NCBI RefSeq assembly: GCF_963169125.1
Contig: NC_084795.1
Location: 145,675,766-145,739,765, forward strand
DNA length: 64,000 nucleotides
Source: Humulus lupulus
Taxonomy: Eukaryota; Streptophyta; Magnoliopsida; Rosales; Cannabaceae
Direction: 5' to 3'
Position numbers and translations under genes: made by a program
Part shown: positions 21,255 to 32,916 of the stretch, one piece after another
Layout: each line of letters begins with the position of its first letter
Position numbering within the stretch: the stretch's first letter is position 1
The notes under the pieces: generated by a model
Seen by the model: the letters and a program-made list of their open reading frames with translations, nothing else
Database searches by the model: none
What the model was told of the DNA's origin: nothing

Positions 21255-21270
21255 TTGTTATCAGAACGAG
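21255..21270 (+). promoter_or_regulatory. Primer-binding site of Tekay-1
   Basis: TTGTTATCAGAACGAGC, just after the LTR end, is a mutated form of the TGGTATCAGAGC initiator-tRNA-Met site. The corresponding site in Tekay-2 is better preserved. Confidence 0.6.
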
Positions 21271-21594
21271 CCAAGGTTTATGGTTCCTGGAGATTGACCG
21301 AACATGTACGCTCGTTGTAAGTGATAAGCTCGACTCAGGGTTGGTTGGTAATTATTGAATTATATGCCTGATTGTTTGTTAAAATGCCCGATTTTGGCTG
21401 AATATCTTAAATAAAGCATGATGAATGAGTTGATATATATGTATGATGCTAGGGCATGACCCCCTTGATTGTTGTATGCTATCTGTGTTATGTGAATTTG
21501 CTGGTTGTGATTGGTTGATGAATTTGGGAGGTGGTTTTGGATGTTGTTATCATGCCTAATAAGTGGTGTCATTGATTATAGGCATATTGTGGTA

Positions 21595-22368
21595 ATGCCT
21601 CACCGATCAATTAGACTCTGCGACAATAGGGTCGAGGATGACAACCATGGTCAGAACCCTCCACCTACCCCACCAAATTGGCAACAATTATTTGCTGAGA
21701 TGGAAGATAGACTTCACCGAACAGAAGAAGAGCTTCGATAGTTGAGGCAACAGGCCCCTCCTCAGAGAATTGGGTTACAGGTTCCACAGGCTGTGGCACC
21801 AGTGACAGCCCAACCTGTTGTGGAGAATAGATGGGAACCTTTTTATGAAAGGTTCAGGAAGCAACATCCTCCCACCTTCGAGGGTGGTCCAGATCCACTG
21901 CGGCCAGAGCAATGGATGAACATGTTTTCTTCCATCCTAGATTTCATGAGGGTGGAAGGGAATGAGAGAGTAGCTTGTGCCAGCTACATGTTGAGAGAAG
22001 ATGCCCTCATCTGGTGGGATGTTATGTCTTAGAGAAGGAACATTGCAGTTATGACCTGGGAAGAGTTCATAAACATTTTCAATGAGAAGTATTACAATGT
22101 CGCAGTCCGAGCTGCGAAGGTAGATGAGTTTACCAACCTAACTCAGAACTGGATGACTGTTAGTGAGTATGCTTTGAAGTTTGACACCTTAGCGAAGTTC
22201 GCATTGGATTTGGTGGCAACTGACATGCTACAGAGAGATCGGTTTATGCGAGGATTGAATGTCATGATCGCCTGTGACGTCAAGATAACTTTGGATTCAG
22301 GGACTACCACTTATGCACAATTAGTGGACAAGGCCCTTATAGCTGAGGGGGTCGAGGATCAGATATGA
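21595..22368 (+). pseudogene. gag: Tekay-1 gag
   Basis: From ATG 21595 one frame runs to 22368 with stops at 21739 and 22030. It begins MPHRSIRLCDNR and contains the gag core (FRKQHPPTFEGGPDPLRPEQ, then WMNMFSSILDFM, ASYMLREDALIWWD, FNEKYYNVAVRAAKVDEF and RFMRGLN). This is the capsid region of Tekay/Del chromoviruses, which builds virus-like particles in the cytoplasm. It is nearly collinear with the gag at 47599. The nucleocapsid part lies in another frame downstream. Confidence 0.88.
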
Positions 22369-22586
22369 AGAGAGGGCACTGTGAGGTGTAATGCTCAGAG
22401 GACGGTGCCTCCTTTTATTGGATCTAGTTGGGGTAGTGGCCCCAGTAATATTTTGTTCCTCCTGTCTTGGATAGGAGGGCGCGGGGTACTTTCGGTTGTT
22501 GTCAGGGCGGGGGAGACAACTAGAGGAGTTTCCCAGTGTGTCCTTGGTGCAGACAAAGTCATCAGGGAGAGTGTAGGATCAGGGTC

Positions 22587-23150
22587 TGCTTTAATTGTTG
22601 GAGCATCAGTCATTTGAGGAAGGATTGCCCACAAGCCAAAAAGGAAGAGCCGAAACAGAGTGACAGTCTCACTCCTGCCAGAGTATTTACCTTGACCCAA
22701 ACTTAGGCTGAGGCTAGCCCCTCAATCGTGACAGGTCAGATTTCTAGTGCTGGTTCTTCTTTTACTGCATTGATTGACTCAAGGGAAACTCATTCATTTG
22801 TTTCCGCTAGAGTGTAGATCAGTTGTGTAGACCTAGTGAATTGTATGCTAGGGGATTTCAGACTTTGTTGCCAACTGGGGAACTAGTAGTCTCTAGGAGA
22901 TGGGTTAGAGCATTGCCAGTAGAGATAGACAGTAGGGTGTTGTATGTGGATTTGATTAAGTTAGCGATGGATGACTTTGATACGATCCTAGGGATGGATT
23001 GGTTATCGAAGTATGGGGCGACGATGGACTGTAAGCGCAGAATGGTGACCTTTGAACCGGAAGGGGAGGTACCCTTTGTATTCGTGGGAATAGTGGGTGG
23101 ATCGCGAGTACCTATGATTTCAGCACTGAAGGCTAGAGACCTGATGTAGG
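22587..23150 (+). pseudogene. Tekay-1 zinc knuckle and aspartic protease
   Basis: A complete CX2CX4HX4C knuckle (CFNCWSISHLRKDC) is encoded at 22587-22628. In the same frame at about 22767 the protease site reads ALIDSRETHSF, where the usual DSGAT has become DSRET, so the glycine next to the catalytic Asp is lost. After a frameshift the protease continues as GFQTLLPTGELVVSRR and DDFDTILGMDWLSKYGA to a stop at 23147. It is inactive as read. Confidence 0.85.
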
Positions 23151-24614
23151 AAGGTTTCATAGGATTCCTAACAAACATTATAGATACTACTAGAGTTGTT
23201 TCAGTTGAACTGAATGAGACTAGACTAGTATGTGAGTTTCCTGATTTTTTCCCCACAGACTTGCCAGGGTTACCGCCACACCAAGAGATTGAGTTTGTTA
23301 TAGAATTGGTGCCAGGGGCAGATCCAGTATCTAGGAAACCTTATAGAATGGCTTCAGTAGAGTTGAAGAAACTAAATATTTAGAGAGTTACTGGATTTGG
23401 GATTCATCATACTGAGTTATTCGCCATGGGGTGCTCCAGTGTTGTTTGTCAAGAAGAAGGATGGATCCTTAAGGATGTGTATTACTACAAAGAACTGAAC
23501 AAGTTGACCATTAAGAACAAGTACTCACTACCTAGGATCAACGACTTGTTAATCAGCTACAAGGGAAGACAGTGTTCTCTAAGATTGACCTTCAGTCAGG
23601 CTACCACCAGTTAAGGATTAAAGAGGAGGACATACCAAAGACCGCTTTCTGCACAAGGTATGTACACTATGAATTCCTGGTTATGTCCTTTGGATTAACC
23701 AACCCCCCAGCAGCCTTCATGGACTTGATGAATATGGTCTTCAAGGATTATTTGGAAAAGTTTGTCATCGTATTCATTGATGACATACTGGAATACTCTC
23801 AGTTAGAGATAGAGCACGAGCAACATTTATGCTTGGTATTACAACGGTTGAGAGGGCATAGGTTATATGCTAAGTTCAGTAAGTGTGAGTTTTGGCTACC
23901 CCAAGTTACATTTCTGGGTCATATTGTCAGTAAGAAGGAGATTCTGGTTGACCCTAGTAAGATTGAGGCAGTGAGGATTGGCCCAGGCCGAGTAGTGCAC
24001 CGGAGGTTGGGATCTTTTTGGGATTGGTAGGATACTATCGGCAGTTTGTCGAGGGATTTTCCAAAATAGCCACAACATTGACCTAATTGATGCGTAAGAA
24101 TTCTAGGTATGTGTGGACAAACAAGTGTTAGAACAGTTTCAAGGAATTGAAGAGGCGACTGATCACCGCTCCAGTATTGAGTCTACCGTCAGAAAATGAG
24201 AAGTTTTTATTCTATTGTGATGCTTCCAGATAGGGTTTGGGGTGTGTATTGATGCAAGCTGGAAATGTAATAGCCTATGCATCAAGACAGTTGAAGGAGT
24301 ACGAACAAAGGTATCCCACACATGATCTGGAATTGGCGGCGGTGGTATTTGCACTTAAGTTTTGGAGATATTATTTATATGGCGAGAAGTGTGAAATATA
24401 CACCGACCATAAGAGTTTAAAGTACTTCTTTACTCAGAAGGATTTGAATATGCGCCAGAGACGTTGGTTGGAATTGGTAAAGGATTAGGATTATGATATT
24501 CTATACCATCCTGGGATAGCTAATGTGGTGGCCGATGCGTTGAGTTGGAAGGGCCCAGGACAGTTGTTCAGTTCGAGGCAAATATCAGATAAGTTAGCTG
24601 AAGAGATGACTAGA
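23151..24614 (+). pseudogene. Tekay-1 reverse transcriptase and RNase H
   Basis: Pieces in three frames give [49 protein letters not shown] and [10 protein letters not shown] (active-site FIDD intact at about 23773-23784), then the connection [20 protein letters not shown]. RNase H starts FYCDASR followed by a stop, then [34 protein letters not shown] and [14 protein letters not shown]. Domain order and motifs are those of Tekay Pol. The frame is cut at 24619 by a reverse solo LTR and resumes at 27033. Confidence 0.9.
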
Positions 24615-24619
24615 GCAGG

Positions 24620-27027
24620 TGTAATGCCCTGGATAGCCAAGACCGTTACACTGTGTGTTTATAAAGTGCCAGACTTGCTAATCAAGTCATTTAATTAGAA
24701 TCGTGATACTGAAACTATAAAGGAACTAGGGTTAAAAATGTTTTGGTCTCAAAAGCCACATTTTCATTAAGAAGCATCATCTGTTTACACGGGATCCCAA
24801 AAATATTAACTTTAAAGACTGTTTACAAAAGACACAAGGTTTATACACAATATCAGGCCATATTAAGGCAAAACAGACAATTAGGTAATCCCTGTCCTGA
24901 CCCACTCCTCGACCATGGCGATCAAACAGCTGGCTGTGTACACTCCACCCCGCAGCCCTCCATCTCAGGGTTGGTCCAGCTTGCCTTTGCCTTTACCTAC
25001 ACCACGTAGCACCCGTGAGCCAAGGCCCAGCAAGAAAACACAACAACAGAGCATAAGCAATCAACAGACAAATCAATATCTCACATTGCATCACATAATC
25101 TCAACCATATAGTCATTCAGTATAATCAAGTATTCGATATGCTAAACATATCAATTCATATCATACATCACTGCACAAATGATAACTAGGGCTAGCGCTC
25201 TCAGGCTGCTCCCTCCGTTATACCACTGACTCCGGCCCGCTTAAACCGAGCTCAGTGAATATTAAGCTGTCCTCGGCTACCAGTGGCCAAGCCGCGCCCT
25301 GTGCGCAAATACTATGTACGACACTCTTAGGCCACTTTTACATGTCCCATGGCGTAATACTATCATTGACATGATACATGTATCGGGAGCACTTAGTCCC
25401 ATCACAAACATATAACCAGGTGTAGTTTTCTTACCTTTCAATTCACTAGCTTTGATGCCACGACTCCTTGAGCACGATCCCCCTCGAGCCCTAGCGCTCA
25501 CCTAAACACAACCATGGCCAAAGTCATCATCAATCCTCAAGTCCAAAACCTAGCCTCAGGACTAATCCCGAGCCCCCGGAAAGTCCTAGTTCCACCAAAC
25601 AAGGTGGTGGAATCAAACCCCAAACCCTTGATCAAAAACCCTTGCAAATAACCCTAAAATCCCCTTCAGAAGACAGGGTAGCGCTACAGCGCTCATGGGA
25701 TGGCGCTACAGCGCTACAAACAGAAGCAAAACCCCATCAGCAAACTTGGCCTAGCGCTACAGCGCCCAAAGGCTAGCGCTGTAGCGCTAGTCACAGACTG
25801 GCCAACACCAGTTTTTCCCTCCTGCGATTTCCTCGAACCAACCTCAACCAAAACTCTTCCAAATCTTTCCCAACCTCAAAAAAACCTTATGACCATACTC
25901 CACTCATCCCAAGCACCCCAAATACCTAGAACTCAAGCACATGCATCCCCAAACTCAAAATTCACCATAGCCACTCCTAAACACTAAAACTCAGCAGAAA
26001 CCAGCTGAACAACAAAGTTAGAGTTAAGGGTTTATACCTTTGGTGGAATTTCGACCACAAGTTGCCTCAAGACTTCCTTGGCTTGCTCCTCCTCAGCCTT
26101 AGGCCTGAATTCCCTAAAGTTTCCATCCAATTCAACTTAAACACCATAACTCAAAAACCAGAAACATTAACTGAAGAACTCTAAAGTCTTACCTCAAGTG
26201 TTGATGAACTCTTGCTAAACCTCTGCCAATTTCTCAATCCTAGGTTAGGATCCTTGATGCTTAGTTTATCCCAGCTCTCCTCTGAGCTTTACTCCAGAAA
26301 TCCTCAAGAAACAGATGAAGGAAATATAAACCGATCTAGAGAACTCTCTCTGTTTTTCTCTCTTTCTTTTCCCTTCCTTTTCCTTCTTTTTCAGACTTCT
26401 ACCCTTCTCTACAATTCCCACTAACATAAAACCTCAGCATATCTATTCCTTACATGCCAAATGACCCTAATGCCCTCCCCTTTATTTCTAATCCTTTAGT
26501 CCACTTAAGGGCATTTTAGTCATTTTACCCCAATTCCCGCTAATTTCTCGAGTGTCTCTAATATTTCCCACTTAACTCCTGATACCTAACTAATCACCAC
26601 TAATATTCCTCAATGTCAGAATAGACTCCAGTATATTCACTAAATTCCCGTTTATACCACTGAGCTCTCCCCGAGCCGAGTATAAATCCCCGCCATGACT
26701 TTTTCGCTACCTTGCTCACTAGGATCGTCTCGAGTCACAGATCACAGATATATCCACATAATAATGTGGTCTCGACAATTATCACATATATCAAAGCAGT
26801 TATGCCCATAATGGCCAAAATTACGATTATGCCCCTCTAACCTAATCAGGGCCTACATGCATACTAATACACATAGTCATGCATCTCAAATATTCAAGTA
26901 GTCATATAACATTCTTTAAATCATAATCATGCATCTTAATCATTAAAGCCACACATAATTCCCATTATGCCCTCCAGGCACACTAATCAAGGCCCTTAAG
27001 CCTTATTAGTGAATTTGGGTCGTTACA
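24620..27027 (-). mobile_element. 2408-bp solo LTR S1 (Tekay-2 family), reverse, inside pol
   Basis: On the minus strand it begins TGTAACGACCCAAATTCAC, like the LTR at 44733, and ends GGGCATTACA. GCAGG duplications at 24615-24619 and 27028-27032 bracket it, and the Tekay-1 pol reading continues across it (EEMTRAG | IELVVGQLAN). It contains palindromic GCGCTACAGCGCT-type motifs at about 25675-25790. A full element was here and was lost by LTR-LTR recombination. Confidence 0.92.
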
Positions 27028-27032
27028 GCAGG

Positions 27033-28230
27033 TATAGAGTTGGTGGTTGGTCAGTTAGCCAACATCCCTCTTCATTCTACGCTCCTTGAGAGGATCAAGG
27101 AGGCACATGGGGAGGATTCCTATTTGAGAGAGTACAAAGAGAGCGTCTTAGCCAGAGCGGTTTTTTCTATTTCGGAGATGGGATTACTGAAGTACAAGAG
27201 CTGGATTTGCGTTCCGATGGATTCTGGTACCAGGCGATAGATCTTGGACAGGTCTCATACCACTCCCTATTCTTTACATCCGGGTACGACGAAAATGTAC
27301 CAATATTTGAGAACTCTGTATTGGTGGCCAGGAATGAAGAGGGATGTGGTGGATTATGTGGCCAAGTGTTTAACTTGTCAGCAGGTAAAGGTTGAACATC
27401 AGAGGCTAGCAGGATTGTTGCAGCCTCTAGGGATTCCGTAGTGGAAATAGGAGGATATCACCATGGACTTCGTGGTTGGATTATCGAAGACCGTGGGACA
27501 ACATGATTCAGTGTGGGTGATTTTGGATAGGTATACCAAATCCACCCACTTTTTACCTATTTGGACAACTTATATTATGGAGTAGTATGTTGAATTATAT
27601 GTGAAAGAAATCATGCGAATAAATGGGGCACCAAGGTAGATAGTATCTGACAGGGACCACATTCACCTCCAATTTTTTGGAGAGCATGCAGAAGGCTATG
27701 GGCACATAGTTGCGGTTCAATACCGCTTATCATTGTCAGACAGATGGACAGTCTGAGAGGACGATTTAGATACTGGAGGATATGTTACGAGTCTGCGTAA
27801 TAGATTTTGGGGGCTCTTGGAGTAAGTATCTCCCTTTGATTGAGTTTTCCTACAATAGTAATTATTAGGCGACTATCAGAGTGGCGACGTATGAGATGTT
27901 ATATGGGAGGAAGTGCAGATCACCTATCCATTGGGATGAGACGGGTGAGAGGAGATATCTAGGTCCTGAGGTTGTTCAGAGACCAATGAGGTGATTGAGA
28001 AGATTAGAGCTCGAATGCTCACCTCCTAGAGTCGATAGAAGAGTTACTCAGACTTGAGATGCAGGAGCGTAGAGTTTCAAGTCGGTGACCATGTGTTTCT
28101 CAAAGTTATCCCCTTAAAAGGGGTGAAACGGTTTGGTGTACGGGGCATGCTAAGCCCTAGGTTTACTGGCCCCTTATAGATCCTGGAATGGGTTGGAGAG
28201 GTAGCTTACAGATTATCGATGCCTCCAGTT
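27033..28230 (+). pseudogene. Tekay-1 integrase
   Basis: The zinc-binding region shows SHTTPYSLHPGTTKMYQYLR and WWPGMKRDVVDYVAKCLTC (H-H-C-C). The catalytic core carries DITMDFVVGL (first Asp, near 27466), VSDRDH (second Asp, near 27650) and DGQSERTI (Glu). YEMLYGRKCRSPIHWDE and the GPFEILEW-like end follow. Frames shift several times. The enzyme would insert the cDNA into host chromatin. Confidence 0.88.
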
Positions 28231-28500
28231 CTATCAGAGGTTCACAATGTGTTTCATGTATCCATGCTCTGAAAGTATGTATCAGATTCTACGCATGTAC
28301 TGAGTTATGAGAACTTGGAGCTAGACCAGGATTTGTCATATGAGGAGAAGTCGATTCAGATTCTTGACCGAAGGGATAAAGTCTTACGGAGCAAGACCAT
28401 CGCCTTAGTAAAAGTGCTATGGAGGAGGCGACTTGGGAACTTGAGTCAAATATGCGGGATCGATATCTCGAGTTATTCAGGTAATTTCGAGGACGAAATT
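28231..28500 (+). pseudogene. Tekay-1 integrase tail with chromodomain remnant
   Basis: VHNVFHVSML and KYVSDSTHVLSYENLELDQD lead into LSYEEKSIQILDRRDKVLR and KTIALVKVLW. This is the position of the chromodomain in Tekay integrases. The normal ...VLWRNH..EEATWE core is shortened to VLWRRRLGN by a small deletion and frameshift, so the chromodomain is damaged. Confidence 0.75.
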
Positions 28501-28505
28501 TCTGT

Positions 28506-28519
28506 AAGGAGGGGATAGT
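28506..28519 (+). promoter_or_regulatory. Polypurine tract of Tekay-1
   Basis: AAGGAGGGGATAGT lies directly before the 3' LTR start TGTAGCG at 28520, where plus-strand DNA synthesis is primed in LTR retrotransposons. Confidence 0.8.
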
Positions 28520-29151
28520 TGTAGCGTCCCAAATTTGCTAATAAGGCTTAGGGCCTTGATTAGCATGTCGGGAGGGCAATATTTGATTTAATTACGTTAA
28601 TATATGAATTTGATGATTATGTGATTAGAATTGCATGTTTAGGTGAATTAAATATGCATGTGGGCCCTATTTGGCTATTAGGGGCATATTTGTAATTTTA
28701 GCCCGTTGAGGGCATAAATGCAATATTTGTGTATATTATGATTGATACCACGAGTGAGTGGTGATATACTTGTGATGCACGATCCGAGACAGTCCTAGGA
28801 AGCAGTTTAGCTAGAAAGTCACAACGGCGTTGAATACCCGGCTCGGGAGGAGCCTAGGGGTATTTTGGGAACGTAATGTGTGGTCAAGATTTATCGAGTA
28901 ACGGGTAGTAATTTAGCAATGATTTGGACATGTCGGGATCAAACGATGATTTATAGGAACACTTGAGGAATTAGCAGGACATGGCGAATGACGAAATTGC
29001 CCTTGGTGGCACTTGAGGATTTAGATAGACTTAAGGGCCATTTTAGACTTTTGTCAAGGGATAGGCTTAGACTCTCTTTGACTGTTAGGACTCTAGAGGG
29101 AGCTAGAAGGAAAACAAAACAGAAGTCTCTCTCACCTTCTCTCTCTATCTC
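28520..29151 (+). mobile_element. Tekay-1 3' LTR (LTR_C), left part
   Basis: It matches LTR_A closely from TGTAGCGTCCC to CTCTCTCTATCTC, where a reverse Athila element interrupts. The remainder is at 51164-52816, giving a reconstructed length of about 2.29 kb. Confidence 0.92.
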
Positions 29152-29978
29152 GCATCTGTAAAATATGTACGCAAGTATACGTAGTCGTGTCAAGTAATAA
29201 AGTCTGTAAGAACAGAGATCGTCCCACCGAGAATATTAACCAAATACCAATAATCGTTTTTCACTTTCTATTTGGTGATTAAAATTAAGATGAAAAATTC
29301 TATACTATGAACTCAATTTAAATAACTGTAACAGAATAATAAATTAACGAATTAAAAATCAATAATAAAAAGCCTAGGAATTAATTTCATCAACTTTTCA
29401 TTCTATTAATTTTACTAATCAATTCTAAATCTCTTCTTCCTATTCTAATAGCAGGTTAACATAATTGATTCCTATTCTTTTTCAAGATATAAGATCTCAG
29501 CCTATATGTAGGTTTTCTACATTTCTGTGATAAACTTAAACATATAGAAGACATTAAGCATAGAAACCTAATTACTACACAAGTCATACAAGTACTTTCG
29601 TCCAATATGCAACCTATGTCTATATAATGATAGCATATTCAATTATCATCTTTCGAATTTTGAATCAAAACCATTAAATCAAGTAAATAGTGATCAAGTA
29701 TTTACTAGCATTAAACAAACATCATATAGATTAGAATAAAGAATAAATATCAATAGAACATCATAATAAAATTAAATTGAAATTCAAGTGACTACATTAA
29801 TCCCTAGATAAAAGATTTAGTTCATAGATAACATAATGACAATAAAATTCAAATAATTGTTCATAGAAAATAACCTAAAAGAATTCAGATGAAGAAGAAA
29901 TCTTGAAAGTAATAAAACCAGAAAAAGAAATCTAATTACAACAGTCTTTTCTAGATCTAGAGTTTATAAAACTAAAAC
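29152..29978 (-). mobile_element. Athila 3' LTR, distal part
   Basis: This AT-rich segment is the end of the LTR in its own orientation (TACTTGCGTACATATTTTAC on the minus strand, a typical Athila ending). It is interrupted at 29978 by a solo LTR and continues at 32351. Confidence 0.8.
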
Positions 29979-32345
29979 TGTAATGCCCTACTACCTTAGA
30001 GCCGTTACTAAGTGAGTTTAAAATGTGCAATTAACTCGCTCAGCGAGGTTTTTAGAACAAAAGTGTGATTAAACAAAAAGACAAGGCTGTAATCTTTAAA
30101 AGTACTCCATTTCACTAAAAGTTCCAATAGTTTAACATTTGGGATCCCAAAACGAGGTTTGTAAAATATTTACAACTCAAAATAGATTTACAGTTGACAA
30201 ATTATCAAAAACAGAGTTTAGTACAGCCATTTCTCAAAAATGCCCCCAACCAAAGCAGTCGGTTAGGCCAAACATGTACGCGCCGCCCCCACGCTCTCCG
30301 TACTCATGGCTGGTTGACTTTCTCTTTGCCCTTACCTGCAACACAGAGCATCCGTGAGCCAAAGCCCAGCAAGAAAACTCATACATCACACAATATATGC
30401 ATATCATACAATCACTATAGCAGATAACTCATATCTAATCAGACAATCCATAAGATTTAAACACATATACGGCCATGCCGTCCTAGAAGCGTTACCAAAG
30501 CCTGGGATCTCGGTCTACACCGTAAGGATATCCCATGTATCCATTGGGGTCTCACCCTAACCACAAGCACTCCATGTGCTAAGTGGTATTCCCGGCCCCA
30601 CTGCTGTTCTCGGCCTTCGCCGTTCTTGGCCCTTCGCCGTTCCCGGCCCCTTTGCTGTTCACTCTGCTATTACCACATTTAGCATTCTCAAATAGCAATC
30701 AAATATACAATCATTCATTTAAAGCTACATCCTAGCAATGATACAATCTAGGGCCGCGGCCTGCAACAATACTATGGGCCCAAGCCCTGCTCTACGGGTG
30801 CTACAGTTTTCTTACGTGTACCCCGAGCTTCACAATACACCAAAGCCGCGAGCATGGTCCTCTATCCCGAGCCTCTCCGAAGACCTAGTCACAACACATA
30901 TAAAACATTCCTTTAATACTAACCAATTCAAAACCACTTCCCAGAACCAATCCCACACTCTCAGAATCCCCAAATTCCTAAAACAACGCATCAGAAACAT
31001 CCCCCGAGCCCCCGGAGCAAAAGCCCAAAAATGCAAAATTCCATGTTCTGAAAATAGCCTAGCGCTGCGGCGCCCAGCAAGTCAGAGAGCACTCCCCCAG
31101 CCCTGAAACAGCCTCGCGCCGCGGTGCTCCTTCGCGAACCCAGAAATCTGGGTTTTCCCCTGCATTTTCCCCGAGCCAAAACACTCCCAATTCAACCCAA
31201 ACACATACCTAAACCCCAAAATCAATTTAAAACCCCAAATAAACCATTTAACCACCTATAAACATCAACAACAAGCTCAATTACACAATTACACCCAAAA
31301 TCCATTCTTGAGTTTCAAATTCCTAAAACTTAAACCATGGCTTCCAAGACTTAAACCAGAGCTTGAAAATTATAAATCATGCCTCTAAAATCTTAAACCA
31401 CATCAGATACGAAAATTAAACATGCTAAGGATTCTTACCTCAATCAAAACTCAGCTTGAACTCCTCTCAATTCTAGCCTCCAACCTCTTTCCTCTTGATT
31501 ATCCTAACTGAATTCCAAGTAAAACCAGCCATCTTTCCTTTAGGTTCCCACACACAATCCTTGAAAATCAACCTTGAACTCAAGCAATAACAAAACATAA
31601 TCCTTACCTCTGAGTAGTCCTAGCTTAAATTTGACCTTGGTTGTCTCCAATCCCTCTTGAATTTCCTCCTAGGTCTCCCAACTTCAGCCCCTTCTTATTT
31701 TCCCCTTTCCTTTTGATTTTCTTCCAATTTCAGCATAAACCAACATATGACTAAGTGTAATATGTATTCCCTTTTCCTTCAGCTGAAGTAATCTAAATCC
31801 TTGCCTAATGACCACTTTACCCTTTCATGAGAATTCCTTCCTAACTAAACCTCAAGGGCACTCTTGTCGTTTCACCTATTTTACAATTCTACCATTTTCC
31901 ATCTAAACTTATTACTCTCAGCAGTTACTAATGGTTACCCAGGTTACTCAATCACCAATAACCATTAACCACTAATTCTCAACTCAACTTACGAAATTCC
32001 CCAAGATACCCCTAGGCTCTTCCCGAGCCAGGTATAAAATCCCGTTGTGACTTTTAAGTTAACTAGCTCTCTAGGACCGTCTTGGCACGTGCATCACATT
32101 AATAACACCACACTCACGTGGTAAAAATCACATAATACCATTAACACGTTTATGCCCTTAGCAGGCTAAGATTACCAATTTACCCCTATCATGTAAACGG
32201 GGTCCACATGCATATTTATACCACATAAACATGCATTCTAATCACATATTCATTCAAATTTATATATTAACATGTTAATTCACTTATTGCCCTCCAGGCA
32301 TGCTAATCAAGGTCCTAAACCTTATTAGCAAATTGGGGTGTTACA
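29979..32345 (-). mobile_element. 2367-bp solo LTR S2 (Tekay-1 family), reverse
   Basis: On the minus strand it starts TGTAACACCCCAATTTGC and ends GTAGGGCATTACA. AAAAC at 29974-29978 and 32346-32350 is the TSD. It resembles LTR_A/B/C, including the GTAAGGGCAAAG leader and CG-rich motifs at about 31060-31125. Confidence 0.92.
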
Positions 32346-32350
32346 AAAAC

Positions 32351-32902
32351 TGCCTACTCAATTCGCAAATTAATGCCCCTTAAATAGTTTTCCAATGCTC
32401 CCAAGTGAAAAGACCGTTTTGTCCTTCTAAAAGTGGCTTCAGATTTGAAAACTACGTCGATAGCGCTGTAGCTCTAGGTTTTGAGCGCTGTAGCGCTGTT
32501 GACAGTGCCAAAATTGCCTAAAAAATTGATGTACTAACGCTAGTAATGTAGCGCTACTCTTCAGGATTTTCAAGCGCTGTATCACTAGTTTTGTTGCACT
32601 GTAGCGCTATTGACAGAAACAAAAGCTTTAAGGTCGCCTTTCTAGCGCTGTAGCGCCATTATGATAGCGTTGTAGCGCTATTCACAGAAACACTACTTGG
32701 ACTTCTTGCTCCCGAATGACTCGATTTTCTCCAAAATAACCCCATTTTCTTCCACTTTCACTTCATTCCACTCTTTTCACCATCTTAGTATCAAAAACCT
32801 GAAACATGAACAATCAAGCATAATTCTGCAATAAAATAGCCCTAAACTAATTAGAATCTTCCTAAAAACTAGACCATAAATGAGCCTAAAACTCGTTTAT
32901 CA
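32351..32902 (-). mobile_element. Athila 3' LTR, proximal part
   Basis: It runs to the LTR start at 32902 (TGATAAACGAG on the minus strand). Nearly identical sequence occurs at 50780-51158. It is rich in AGCGCTGTAGCGCT-like palindromes (32455-32690). Confidence 0.88.
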
Positions 32903-32916
32903 AACTCCCCCAAACT
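32903..32916 (-). promoter_or_regulatory. Polypurine tract of the Athila element
   Basis: On the minus strand AGTTTGGGGGAGTT immediately precedes the LTR start at 32902. Confidence 0.8.
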
